Shown here piece after piece: positions 25,406 to 38,468 of a stretch of DNA of 64,000 nt. This DNA comes from Erigeron canadensis. Its lineage: Eukaryota > Streptophyta > Magnoliopsida > Asterales > Asteraceae. The notes under the pieces are model-generated. The model ran no database searches and was not told the DNA's origin. It saw nothing but the letters and a program-made list of their open reading frames with translations. The DNA lies in the NCBI RefSeq assembly GCF_010389155.1, contig NC_057764.1, positions 43,160,275 through 43,224,274 of the forward strand, in the 5' to 3' direction. The position numbers and the translations under genes were made by a program. Position 1 is the stretch's first letter, and each line of letters opens with the position of its first letter.

Positions 25406-28400
25406 TCAGCTGCAAATGGCTTCAACCGAAAGTTTCTTCATTACTTTCGGGCAAGGATCTCCTCCAAATATCTCAGGAGTTACAGGTACTGTGCATGATT
25501 GTTGTCCAATGCATAACTGTAACAAAAGCAAAATATTAGCATTTTCATCATGTGTGTGAGCGGGTCCCCATTTGTACCGTTTTGAAACAAATAAAGATGT
25601 GATTGAGACTTATCTTTTCCCAGAATAACAAGAATACAAGATCACAATATCAACTAACAATTGGTATCTATTTTTGTATTGCTAACGAGTCATATGGATA
25701 AAATATTTATAAAAGTGGCTAAATATTGGGGCAAAAACATTTTAGTGGGTCAAAATCAGAAGACCGGGTAAAGAATTGGAGCAAAAAAGGCTAGCGGGTC
25801 AACCCCATTAGGTGTACCGGGTAAAGAATTGGAGCAAAAAAAGCTATGAATAAGAAAGTGGGTACCTTGTTAAATGCATCATAGGAATTATGAGCATGGC
25901 AGCTACCCTCACTATAAGAACCACAACCTCCTAACGGGGTGCCAAAGCTAGCAAATTTGATCGAAGATATCTTTTGACCCGGGCTGCACGAAAGGTGTGC
26001 TTTTGGCCTTAACGGTTTAGTGACTTTACCAGACGCTTGCATCTGATAATTCATTAATGATGGTTGCCACTCGTATATATCAGCACACACACTGTAAACT
26101 GATCTCTTTACCAATGATATACCATATGGGATTCCTCCCAATTCTTCAAAAACAACCAGCAAGTTCCCTCTTGGTTTTAGCCAAGACCGAGGTACGTGAT
26201 ACCTGAAACAAATAATGTCAGGATAGGCTAGGGATTTATGATCAAAAGAGTTTGGACGTCCTTCTGTTGTTTGCAGATGTAAAGTTTATATTATCAGTTT
26301 TGTGGCAGGTGGTATAAAGTTAAAGGCAGCATTTGTTTACTCAAACGTAAAATCGGATATTTAAATTAAATTCCAAAACACAAATCCAAAGACCTGCAAA
26401 AGATTGTAATTGTCTTAGAAAATTTTAATACTGGACAAAAAAGGAGCCTTCTTACCATTTTTGTGAAGCTTCACCGCATTTACTTAAGCATTTATTCTCA
26501 TCAAAATAGCCAGCATAACTACAAGTGCTACAAGATCCACGTGCCTTGTAAGCAGGCCAATAACGTCCAATACTTTGCCCATTTATCCATATTTGACCTT
26601 TCCCCATACTGCTCATGTCTAAAGCCAAAGGTTCGTTCCCCGATGGAGCATTGAAAATAGTCTGAAAACATGACGAACATATATCAATACAGTTTACAGT
26701 TATATTTTATCATGTGAAAACCATAACACTTTTAGTATGCCATATAGGAATTACAAAATTACCATTTTGGGAAATACTCGTTTACATCAGTTCATTAAAG
26801 AGTATTATGGATAATTAACAAAAAGTTAAACAGCGCAACTGTCATGGAACATAATATAGGAAAATGATTCCAAGAAAAGATGGAATATGTCAATGGTATG
26901 AGACGATACCTTGTACCATGTTAGTGGTTGCCTTTGAGACACCAAAGAACCTTGAATCCATTCGACAGATGAACTACCCGTGAGTGAGTGAAGACTTAGA
27001 ATTTCACCTTTAAGCCCGACCTGGTCAAACAGACGGTTTAACATTCAAAGTTTTGTTTTTGTTTTACATGGTACAACCTGTAACAAGGATGATGAAGTAG
27101 TAATATTTAATGAAGTAGAAGACAAACCTTATAAGACCATTTTTGCCAAGTCAAGTCTCGCTTCCCGTCATTGAGGCCATAGAGTGTGACTGGACCAAGA
27201 ACGCCGGCATTCCATGTCTCAAAATGTGGACCAATATTCTAGCAAATTATGTTGGAGAACCATTAGTGACGAGCACCACATAGTCCACATATATTTATGT
27301 TTATAGGTTGTATAATCATAATATATAACAAACTGGGGTACAGGAGATAGTGTTTGGGTGCATTTTTGTAGGTTGTGGTTGTAATAATCAGAAAATGAGT
27401 TGTATGAGTATACCGGGAGACCAACTGCAATGCTTAGTAGTGAAATCTTGTTCACACCTGCTCTTAGATTCACCGCTTTATTGAAAGTTAATTTTGGATT
27501 CTTTTGACTTCCATAAACAGTTCCTGAAACATTATCACAGGATGAGCCCTGCATGTTATTAATAAAGAAAACTTTGAAGAAACCATAATACCATATTGTA
27601 TAATACAGTATTAAAGGTTCACTTTGATAATCAAATGTAGTTGTTGCATGGAATGAAAGACACGGGTTGTATTTACGTGGTTCACTTATTTGTCTGGAGC
27701 TCATCGAGTAAATATATCAAGAGTTTTCAAAACAGGAATTTGGATCGGAAAAAATATGTGAATATAGCGATATGCAAAGGATATTGTTTCAAATCTGAAA
27801 CTTCATACCTGATAGTTCACCGTTAATGAAAACATGCAAAGCATGACCCGCAGATAATACGGTAAGTGTAGGCCACTTGCCACTTCTCAAGAACCCCTCA
27901 TTGGATCCAACCTTGACACTGAACATGATGAGAAGCAAAAGTTAGCCCATATGCAAATTCTTAAGGGTAGAAAATACAGAGTCTAGGTAATGGGTCAACA
28001 CTTTGGTACGCTTCATGGGTCAGGTTGGCCCAAAACACTTTTTGCCCACAAATGTAAGCTTTGCTAGGATTACAAAATATTTAGTGCGTCGAAAATGATT
28101 GCAACATTTATATTGTTCCTATAGAATTATTGGATGATTTTATGAGTTAAAATACAATTTGGGCAACTTCTAGGCCATATTGACCCATTTATAAGTAAAC
28201 GGGACGAAATTGCCAACTTTGGCCCATATGCTAGTTCTATATGTGTTAATCTATCATATTTATCAACATGAAGAATAAAAAAGGTGCACTTACTCTGTCG
28301 AGTACCACAAATAGTCGGAAGAATCTCTAGTGACATTAAGTTGTTCCAACAACCCAACTGTTGTATACGCATTGTCGTTATATGATTCCGTTTCATCATT

Positions 28401-30652
28401 AAATGACTGCCAAGCAAATCCTCCACCTGCTGAAGTCATCTGCATCAGTGAGGTCTGTGCACCTACCTATTGATCACATTCACAATTACACTTCATCAAT
28501 AACTTTGTAAACCCTCCTCCCGAATTCCAAAATATATATAAGGATTTGATTCCATCCTTAAATCATGATAAGAATGTTAATAACACGAGACAATAATAAT
28601 TAACATTAATGACATTTCTCACCCTTGCAGTATTATAAGCTGTGTTCCTGCAGTCCGGGAGGATGCTTATAGACCAAGGAGGAAGATTGTAACGCTGATT
28701 TCTGAAGTTTACAGTTGCATAAGCAGCTCTGTTATTATTTGAAAGGAAAGCAGCACAGCCTCCAGCCTTGTAATTGTAAACATATGCCTATAAAGAAAAC
28801 AAAGGTAAGACGTAGGGTCCAACTGCTGAAGTGTAAGTGATCATTAATTATCAATACAGTAAAAACTCAACCTTTTGATAGTTTCCAAGATTGACAATAG
28901 TGGGATCCCCGTTCACTAAAGCGGGCTCACATAGTTTTATAGCTCTATGAAGATCTTTCAGATGCCCCCACTTAGCTTCCCGTTTTAGTCCTGTATATAG
29001 AACACTCCGGTTATATCCATATATATCCAAATCTAGAAACAAAGATCACGTACATCACAATATATAAATTTCTGGTCATGAAAACAATATAATCTTAAAT
29101 AGGGTGCCATCAAAGTTGACATGTTTAGTGAATGTTTAACTGATTGTCAAAGAATAATTCCCTTGCTATCATTTCCCTTATCAAAAGATTTCCTTTTCTT
29201 AGGAGAGAATGTACTTATAAAGGGAAGGAATGTGTTTTACATGAACTTTTTCTTCATAGAAATTGTGGTCAGTTAGAACTTAGATAGTGATAGTTTTATA
29301 GCAGTCCTTAGTCAATTTTATTTATATAACGAATAATGAACAAATAGCAATTTTAACTTATTTTTATATGATGTTACCCAAACGACAGAAAAAATAGTCT
29401 TGCAAGTGAAAATCAATGCCTTTCGTGGACTTGACATGCTGATAGTTGACAAATAGGTGATTCAACCTTAAAACATTCCAAGAAACAAATTGTTGTCCCT
29501 TTCATGGGACTCATTAGTAGATATTCAAATTTTAAAATCTTAATACTTTGCATCATCAACTTGATCTTAAAAGTGAGACCAACAAATATCAAAGTTGATA
29601 TAATACATATGTATAATGAAGTGGCATACGTATCCCTTCATCCATGATGTGACATAAATTTGACCAAAATACGCTTTTAAGGTTGACCCAAGTTAGTAGC
29701 CCGCCCAATTTTTACATTCAAAGTTAGATAGTTTAGATATCATACCATATGCATGCTAATATGCTATATACTTTAGTATGTAACATACCATATTCATCAA
29801 GAGGAGCATCATAGTCATAGCTTGTAGCAATAAATGGGCCACCCGCAGTACGTCCAAAGTTAGTTCCTCCATGATACTGTCAAAATACAATAAAGCTTAT
29901 AATCAATATTATCGTTTAACAGACAATTATTGAAAATTGGAAATATGATTACAACAAAACACTTTCATACCATATAGTAATTGACAAAGGATCCACCAGT
30001 CTGAATAAACTTAGCAATTGAATATGCCAAGTCTTCAGCTGGTCTATAAGGAACCGCACCTCCAAACTCAGTGAACCTACATATTTCAGATTTTGTTAGA
30101 ATAATCAATCACAACTATAAAGAAAAAACGGTATCATTGACAATGTAATTACCATCCTGTCCAAGCTTCAGTCCACATTTTCGGCTTGAAATTTTTGTTG
30201 GGAGAGAAATAGTCACAGTAAAAACCATTGCAAGTATTAATCTGTTAAAACAAAAAGAACATCTATGTTACTAGAGTTATAACTTACGAAATCCAAAAGT
30301 CAAAAGTCCGGTGGTTATGATAGTAAAGACGGAAAACAAAATGTCCATGTGCAAAGCATAAAGAATCACACTAGGGACACATATAGCATGAACAACTGTC
30401 ATGGGGTCATGAAATTTGACAAGAAATAAGTCAAAAAAACAAAAAAACATGCATAACTAGATGGTGCGCTTACAACGGGGTCAGGAGCATCATCTTGCTT
30501 GCACATGACCCATGGGACACCAGTGCCTAGACCCACAGCCATTTGAGCAGCCCATTTCGTATAGGCTCGAGCAGGTGCACCAAGTTCATATTCCATCGGT
30601 CCATATTCGTTTTCAATCTGTCACATAAAAAGTTTGCTTCATTTATAGTGAG

Positions 30653-30693
<41 letters not shown>

Positions 30694-31727
30694 AATCTAG
30701 TAACAAGGGGTGAAATGAGTAGCTTTAACTACCTGAGATAAAATAATTGGACCACCTTGAGTCTCATATAATCCATTTGCTTTCATCATATTCACTATGT
30801 GCCTTGTGAACTTTTCCATAGCAGCCTATAGTCATATACTCATATGAATATCATTACATGCCAATCTCAACAAACCCATAAATACAAACATAAAAATGTT
30901 ATAAAAAAAATATATAAATATTAAAGTTTTTTTATTTTATTTTATAAACATATTAAAGATTTAGAGGCAGACCTTAAAAGGACCATTATCTGTTCTGAAA
31001 CTAATTCCTGGAACATATTTTAGCCAAACAGGAAACCCCCTGAAATTGAAATAACAGAAGATGTATAACTAATTTCTAACCATGTGTATATATCTGAAAA
31101 TTTTATTTATATAAATGTAAGTATAAATATATACCCAAAGTTCCATTCAGCACAAGCATAAGGACCAATTCTGAGATGGGCATAGAGTCCAGCTTGCTTA
31201 ATTAGCTTAATGAACTTCACTAAATCATACCTATCTTCAAAATAATACTGCCAAACAAAATAATATCTTAAAACTCTTGAAACTTAAAAAATACAACTTA
31301 TAGATATATACACAGTTATATAGAGTAGTAAAAAGACACTTACTTGACCGGGTTGAGGTTCATGCCCATTCCAAAAAACATAAGTTTGAATAACATCCAA
31401 CCCTCCTTCTTTTGCCTTCTGAATAAGATCTGGCCACATCTGACAACATAAAAAAAAAATATATACATATAATTTATGTGAAAAAAGTTCATTTAAAAAG
31501 GCAACAAAATAAAGAAAATAACCCAAAATAATGAGAAAGGTTATTAAAGGTAAAGAAAACAAGTGCATTACCTCAGGGGTGCTTCTTGGATAATGAATGG
31601 ATCCAGAAATAAGAATTTTTCTTTGGCCATTAATGGAAATAGCTTTATGGTCATATGAAACAGACCCATTACATAAATAAACACAAAAACACAATATAAC
31701 CACCAACATTAAATTAGACCTCAACAT
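25406..31727 (-). CDS. BGAL: Beta-galactosidase, GH35, with C-terminal SUEL lectin domain
   Basis: A secreted exo-beta-galactosidase acting on cell-wall galactans and arabinogalactan side chains. Nineteen exons in coding order: 31727-31572, 31439-31344, 31247-31135, 31039-30973, 30825-30733, 30617-30474, 30241-30153, 30076-29971, 29876-29789, 28990-28872, 28787-28623, 28466-28294, 27918-27809, 27523-27414, 27238-27128, 27020-26910, 26661-26456, 26202-25866, 25516-25406, giving 834 aa. A signal peptide (residues 1-22) precedes [15 protein letters not shown].

The GH35 signature [14 protein letters not shown] is at about 167-181, with the acid/base Glu179. The nucleophile is Glu248 in [17 protein letters not shown] block follows. 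The last two exons form a Cys-rich galactose-binding lectin-like (SUEL) domain ending VEAICS. Length and domain order match Arabidopsis BGAL1/BGAL3-type subfamily a1 enzymes. An in-frame ATG at 31784 would add 19 residues and spoil the signal peptide, so 31727 is preferred. All introns are GT-AG with consistent phase; intron 5 holds an (ATT)n tract at 30654-30689. Confidence 0.95.
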
Positions 31728-32662
31728 TTTAACAAACCCCAGATTCTTGAACACAGTATCTATCTGAAAGAAAAAACAGAGCAATATCCTCAGCTTTTTG
31801 TGTTTTTCTTTACACTTATAAGTTCACTTTATTTGTGTATCTTCAGTAAAAGAAAGATGCCCAAGAAGAACACAAGCATTCACTACAGGATTTGTGTGTT
31901 TGTTTGTATGTATGTATGTATAGAGTGTAGTTAAATAAATGAAAGATTCTAGTTCTAGTGAACTTTTGGTTTTAATATTTGTATTACTGTACAAGTTTTT
32001 TGAGGTAAAAACATAGAAAATAAACAGAGAAAAAAGGGTATTGGTTTGTGTGTGTGAATGTGTGAATGTTTGAAATTTTTTGAGTGCTTTGTAGCTGCAT
32101 TTAAACAAGGAGGATTGGCTTTGTCTGCAATAGTAAAAGGGTCCTACTTTTTGGTCTCATTACATATAAAATCATTTAAAATAGTGTATACACAAGAAAG
32201 TTATTTTAGGCTTTCCTAAAGATGATTTATTATTTAAAATAGTGTATACACAAGAAAGTTATTTTAGGCTTTCCTAAAGATGATTTATTGGGAAAGGGAA
32301 TATTAGGCTGACATTTAAATTGGATAAAAAACTTTTTATATATATTTTTTTAAACCATAAAATCATGGGAACCAATCATTTATTCAAAATATTAAAATAT
32401 TGGTATGTAAAAGGTTTTGCACCTAATTAGTGTGCATAACAACTCCATATTCACTTTTCTATATATATATATATATATGTATGAAAATGATTAATGTGAC
32501 TAAATGATATGTCTAAACATAGACCTAAAAGAGAGATCATGTCATGTGGCAAGTTCAATGGTAGAGATAATGAAAGAGACCTAATGCAAAATATGTGTTA
32601 TGTAGTGTATGGAGTAGGTCTTTCTTTAGTCATATGAATTATGTTACATATATCATTTCCCA

Positions 32663-32697
<35 letters not shown>

Positions 32698-32753
32698 AGA
32701 AATGTTAGGTAAAGCATGCAGTATCTATCTTAGGTAAAGCAGATGGGGGATTA
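31728..32753. other. Upstream region of the beta-galactosidase gene
   Basis: AT-rich. It carries (GTAT)n and TGTGTGAATG-type simple repeats at about 31905-32070, the 58-bp duplication listed separately, and (TA)n/(GT)n tracts at 32460-32479 and 32664-32697. The promoter for the minus-strand gene is expected here. No unambiguous TATA box could be fixed. Confidence 0.4.
32174..32289. repeat. Perfect 58-bp tandem duplication
   Basis: 32174-32231 and 32232-32289 are identical, beginning ATTTAAAATAGTGTATACAC and ending GATGATTTATT. It lies about 450-560 bp upstream of the beta-galactosidase start. The absence of any mismatch implies a recent event or an assembly duplication. Confidence 0.9.
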
Positions 32754-33640
32754 TGTAACACCCCAATATTTTAAGGTAATAGAAAATTAACCTTTTTTGT
32801 AGTTTTGACATTTAATTAGTTTCCTGGTATTTTGTTTTGAGTTAAGAGGCTAATTTAGTTGGAACTTTAGTGGCTAGCGGGTATTAAACCCACTAAAAAT
32901 TTTGTATGGGACGTGGCTTTCAAGTGATGAGCCAGGAAAACACTTTTGTGACTCATATTTTCCCACTTCAAGTTCACTTCTTTCCCAATTATCCCATTTG
33001 TCTCAAAATTCTTCCATTGTCCATGCAATTGAATCTTCATTCATAAATTAAAGAATTTCAATCCTACAACTATATCAACAATCATCTCCTATTGTGTTAG
33101 TATTTAAATTTGGGGCTTTCTTGGAGGTGGTGGTGACCGATTCTTTAAGGAAGAAAAAGGGGAAGAATTTCAATTTGAAAACCCTAATTCTTTGTTTCCC
33201 ATTCTTGAGGTGTAGATTTCATAACCCTAGTTTGATTTGTTATTAAAATTAGGGTTCTTAGCCTTAGAGTTGGGGTTTTTGCTATTGGGGTATTCAAGTA
33301 AAACTCTAACTCAATGTGTATGATATATGGATTATTGATTGAAAGAATTTGTAGTTAGTGAGAATCCCCTATGGTAAGAATCTCATGGTGTTTGGCTAGT
33401 GTTTATAAAATAAAGCTTTATTTTGAGAAATTGAAGATTTGTTGGAAAGTGTTTAGTAGCCAAACACCATAATCTTAGAGTTGTTGAATGTAAGTAGTTG
33501 AGTCATGGAACTCATAGATGATATGTGATTACTCTTGTATAGGTGTTGAAGATTAAATTGTTGATCTTGTAGCCTTGTTGTGTCAACTAGCCAAGTTTAA
33601 GGTGAGTGTATATGCATATAATCATGTTCTTGTTACTAGA

Positions 33641-33762
33641 GGTCATAGGTGGGTAAATTCCTATGACCCATTTGATAGTTGTTTTGTTAGAACAAGTAGG
33701 TGGGTAAATTCCTACTAGTCAAGTTGTTTGTAAGAGCTAGTAGGTGGGTAAATTCCTACTAG
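33641..33762. repeat. Three hairpin repeats within the solo LTR
   Basis: Three units share the loop GTGGGTAAATT between inverted arms: GGTCATAG/CTATGACC (33641-33668), AGTAGG/CCTACT (33695-33716) and CTAGTAGG/CCTACTAG (33737-33762). The loop is kept while the arms change in a compensating way. Confidence 0.75.
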
Positions 33763-34376
33763 CCAAACTTTCCATGGCCATGTTGAAAATGAATGTATGT
33801 TGTTTGAAATGTATGAAAAGGCTAGCTTGCTAGGCTTATATGGTGCTTGATGCACATAGTTGAAATGACATGATTATGATTATATGTGTATGCATTCACT
33901 AAGCGTTGCTTATGTTTTAGTTGTTTAACTCTCTTATAGGAGTTGGTAGTAACAAAGGTAAAGAAGTGATCGAGTGAAATTAGAATTTGGAAGCTCTTGC
34001 CTTTTGGAAGGTTGGCATTTTGGATAATTTGGGTAGATGATCCCTTTGGTACCCATTGGCTTTTGATATATGTTCTTTGGTCAAATCATTTTGGTAGAAC
34101 TTCTGAAAAGTTGTAGTTGCATTGGAAACTTTAGTAAGGGTAGAATTTGTAACTAATTTGACAATTACCCAAGTAGGGTTATCGACCCGCTTGTGGAATT
34201 TTGTAGTCAAAAGTCTTGTAAAAAGGAATGATTTCAATGTATGGGTGATTTATATGCTCTAAAGGTCATGTTTTGGTATTCGAAAATGTTGAAGTTGAAA
34301 TGGTGTTTTGGTTTAACAAAATGAGTCAAGTGCATGGAAAACCTGATTTTGAACAAAAGTTTGCTGCAGGTAGCTC

Positions 34377-34735
34377 AACTGCGCCGCAGTGGGAGCCTGT
34401 CCTAGCTCACTGCGCCGCAGTGAGCTTTTTGGGTAATTGTTGCCGAGGAAAACCACTGCGCCGCAGTGGGTGTGTGGTGCTCCACTACGTCGCAGTGGGA
34501 GGTTTTTCACTCGCAGATCAGAGATTTTCCACTGAGTCGCAGTGGAAGGTGTCCTAACCCCACTGAGTCGCAGTGGGAGTTTTTTCACTTGCAGATCAGA
34601 GATTTTCCACTTAGTCGTAGTGGGAGGTGTCCTAACCCCACTGAGTCGCAGTGGGAGGTTTTTCGCTTGCCGATCAGAGATTTCCCACTGAGTCGCAGTG
34701 GGAGGTGTCATAACCCCACTGAGTCTCAGTGGGTG
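34377..34735. repeat. Ten-hairpin array within the solo LTR
   Basis: Ten copies of a palindromic block are present: CCACTGCGCCGCAGTGG in the first three, CCCACTGAGTCGCAGTGGG-like in the rest. They lie near 34378, 34408, 34452, 34482, 34529, 34559, 34607, 34638, 34684 and 34714. From the fourth on they form a higher-order unit of about 77 bp holding two hairpins, with AGATCAGAGATTTTCC and AGGTGTCCTAACC spacers. Confidence 0.8.
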
Positions 34736-34953
34736 TAAAAAATAAAAAAATTAAAAAAAAAAAAAATTATTCGATTTTGTTTAAAAAGGTTTGGGTTCTT
34801 ACAGATTATGTAAAATTCAGGGAGACGATGTGTCGATGTATGTTTATCAAATACAAAAGTTTAATTTGTAACTTCTTTTAAATTGACAATACCTAAACTT
34901 ATGTAAAGTCTTTTGTACAGATCATTTTTCCATATATATATATGAAAACTAAA

Positions 34954-35238
34954 GGGATTAGTATATTTTAGAATGTAAACAACTTTTCACGAATAGTTAT
35001 AATGTGTATCAAACTTTAATCATGTGTATTGTATGTAATAAACTTTCGAATCTTGTGCATTCTATGTATCCGAGTATATGTGGCAACCATATAAGCTGTC
35101 ACTTGTCAAGTTTTGATTGGTTAAATACATACAATGCACAGGATTTGAAAGTTCATTACATACAATACACAAAATTAAAGTTTGACACAAAATATAATAA
35201 TTCGTGTAAAATTGTTTACATTATGGGATACTAATCCC
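34954..35238. mobile_element. Foldback MITE, copy B (285 bp)
   Basis: The left end GGGATTAGTAT..ATGTAAACAA pairs with the right end TTGTTTACAT..ATACTAATCCC. The centre shares GAGTATATGTGGCAACCATA, and the inner arms GTAATAAACTTTCGAATC and GATTTGAAAGTTCATTAC, with copy A at 15900-16181. Same size and architecture, so one family. The open stretch at 35004-35234 is not a gene. Confidence 0.65.
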
Positions 35239-38200
35239 AGAAGTAAAACTCAAATTTAAATATTACTGGTTGGAAATCTTTAGATGATTTGATTATTAAA
35301 ATATATAGCTCTTCCAAAAATTAAAATATATGTAGGTATCTACTAAAATTAAATTATTTTCGAAGCGGTGTTTGAAAGTATAAAAAAACCCAAATTTAAA
35401 TATAATTGTTAGATTAAAAGTTTATAAAACAATAACGATAAGTACCAGTTAGATTGCATAAATCAACTTAGTTTACACTGTGACCCCGTTTCGTTAATCT
35501 AGTAGTACCAAAAATGATTTTAGTGATGGCAATTTTGAAAAACAATATATTCAAATTAAATACCATGAGTTCGATATTATATTGACTATTTTTCTTTAAC
35601 GTTACTTAATTTCAACATGTTTTTTTATATATCGAACTTCAATTTCAAAATAAACTTATTTTGAAAAAACTCAATCGATATTAGTACCAGTATTTTTCCC
35701 CATTGCAACGAATATTCTAAGTTTTAATGTTCATCAAATCATTAACTAATAGTCAAATGCCCAATTAACTAATTTAAATATATAATAAATGTCAATTTAA
35801 TTGATACTCTACTCGTCAAAAACAACTCATAACGTTAAAGTATCATACAAATCTATAAAATATATCCAACCACTAAAAGAAAGCACCATATAATGTGGGC
35901 ATTAGAAAAAATAATTAGTTTTTCATTCTTACATGAAAAAATAGACCCTATATCAGTTTTCGAATTTGAATTTGGATTTGGAATTTTGGATTTAGATTAA
36001 ACAATTAAATTCTTTGTTAATTCTTAAAGATCCTAAATTTACGTAAATTCCAACACATATGATGATTACTTTATACCAATGTTTTTGCACGTAATGCATT
36101 CTAAAGTTGGTAAAACCGTAAAAGATTATCTCATTCTATTGAACTTTTTTAATGTACGATGTAAACTATGTATATTTTCATCAATTTTGACAGAAAACAT
36201 ATTGACACTTGGGTGATAGCATAACTATACTCTCGCAATTATAAAGTTATAGATCAATGCGCAAGTTATACTAGTTAAAATGTGAATTAAAATTTTAATT
36301 TACCTCCTTGGGAGAATGACGTCTCCTTCATATTGTTTATGGAATCGTAGAAGCAAACCACATGTTCGAAATGTTGACTATAAACTGAAACAACTTGAAA
36401 TATGATAATAGTTACGGACTTTTGCGATCTACACTCATAACTAAGATTTGGTGGCCAATTCGCTATGCCCAAAAATCAACGATTTGCTGTCCAACTTTAA
36501 GTTTTCCTTAAAAGGTATGTTTGAGTAGCCTCTAAATGACTTACTCATTTACTCTTGAATTTCATTTGAGCAATGAAATTGGATATTGAAATTTTTAAGA
36601 GACGAACATTCAATTGTAACTATCTATCTTTAAAAAAAAATAATAATAAAAAAAACACATGTCCCATTCTTATCACACATATCCTCTTTTTATCGCCGTT
36701 TTGATGAGGACACCAAACCCATAACTTGCCCAAAACACAGGCCGTGTCAATGGTGTCCTCGAGAACGTGCCCAGAACACAATAAGAACACCACTATTGGG
36801 AGCTCCGTTAAGTGTTGTCTATCTATAAAACCTTATAAAAGGAGAACACACCCCCAAAAATCTCAATTAAACAATTGAACTATCTAAAATACCTCTCTAT
36901 ATTATTCATTAATTTAAAAATCTGCACTTAATATACTTATAATACCCTTAATTAAATAATTGCAACATAAATCTCTCAATCCTTAAAAAAACTACACTAA
37001 CTCATTTAACATCAATTATTTTTACATTCAACACCCCCATAACCCGTCACCACCACCACTTGTCGCCAGTTGCCACCGCCACCTCGCACCATTACCACCA
37101 TCGTCGCCTATTGCGCTGGTATATAAACATCTCCTGGGGTCCTATATAGCTAATCCTATAACTATAATAGTCTACTACAACCTCCTTGGTTTTCAAGCTA
37201 GCTCTAAATTTCGGTTCCGAATTTCACCAAAGGAATCCGTATCCTACTATAATACATAGATAGTACGTAAACCTACTTGAATTTGTAATTCCGACAGAAA
37301 GGAACCCCTCGATCTCTTTCGTGTCAAGATTGATATGCATGTTGACACTAATGTCTCATCAACAATGATCGTAGTGGAGTAAGATGCATGACATTCCTTA
37401 CAAGAGGATGAGCTCAACGAATAGTTTAGTGAATATAACAATGTTTGTCTACGAAGCCAAGGTGTTGCGGCTAGAAGAAGATGCGGTGGAAAACAAAATG
37501 GGATATTCTAAATTAAGAACTAAAAAGCTAACTAACACAATTAGTTTAAAAAGGAAAAGAAAATGTGAACTACAACCTTAATAGTTGTCATTAACATGCA
37601 TACAAAATTATACTTTTTATATAAAACGGCACAACTCAAACTTTATGATAAAAAAAATACAACTATATATATATTCACGTTAACGACAAGATATAGGGTT
37701 GTCATTAGCAAGACTCATAAAACAAATAAAGAAATAAGCGTCACGTTAACTCGAAAAGATTATTTTTACATGTTCAAGTATATATTACTTCACATACATT
37801 GTTATAAAATATTTGTAAGTGTACTAATTGTAAATTGTGGTGTGTATGAATAATTTTGTAGGCATAATATCATTTTCTTTAATAATGAGTGATTATCCGT
37901 ATGCTATCTTTATTCATATATTACCAAACTGAAATTAAGATAATAATATCCAAAAGATGAGGGGTTTTAACAAAACAATGTCGTGAAACATGATTAAACG
38001 ATTTCACATGATGAAACGCGTCGGTTCTTATTAAACTTCATCACTAGCTATGTCGAGGCAGTCGAGATATGATTTTAAGTGTATATAGTGGGCCGGGTTG
38101 GTTCATAGCTTCCTATTTCCTTAACTCTAATCATGATTAGTTATTTAATTATTCAATCATATCCGGTCGGGGGGTTAGTAATAGTATATACAAGTATTTA

Positions 38201-38468
38201 ATTTTGCGCGTGAGACACTCACTATATCATATGTTATGATGTTGCTTTTGTTTTGTGCATTTACCAAATGCCAATTAACATCCTCATGTCACGGCTTAGG
38301 TTTTTGTGTCCATTTTTTTTTTTCCTTCTTCTTATTTGTGGGTTATTCTTTGATCAAGGAATAATAAAAGCTTCGATTTTACGGTATTTAAGTTATTTAC
38401 AAAAGGTTTTGTAAGTAGATGAGGACATGAGAGGTGATTATAGAAATAGAGAATTTTAACTTACTGTA
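35239..38468. other. Intergenic, repeat-poor AT-rich DNA
   Basis: No gene is recognised. A CACC/CCGCC-rich tract at 37040-37125 followed by ATTGCGCTGGTATA may be a decayed Helitron tail. Short open stretches at 36287-36472, 37384-37581 and 37596-37853 show no protein similarity that I recognise. Confidence 0.4.

Larger units (their letters stand above)
32754..34803 (+). mobile_element. Solo LTR, 2050 bp, Ty3/gypsy-type
   Basis: It begins TGTAACACCCC and ends GGTTCTTACA, so it has TG..CA termini. A perfect 5-bp target duplication, gatta, lies at 32749-32753 and 34804-34808. No gag, pol, primer-binding site or second LTR adjoins it, so this is a solo LTR left by recombination between the LTRs of one element. 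TGTAACACCCC starts are common in plant Ty3 LTRs of the Tekay/chromovirus kind (family knowledge; lineage inferred). Two families of hairpin repeats lie inside (33641-33762 and 34377-34735). Open stretches in the second array are artefacts of the repeat. Confidence 0.85.

Noticed and set aside
27219..27704. Minus-strand open stretch of 161 codons
   Set aside because: Only 27414-27523 is a beta-galactosidase exon. The rest is intron read-through.
34313..34738. Long open reading frames on both strands with repeated RLSGVRTP- or SRSGRC-like units
   Set aside because: They are translations of the hairpin repeat inside the solo LTR. The repeat length keeps the frame open on both strands, and no protein family is involved.
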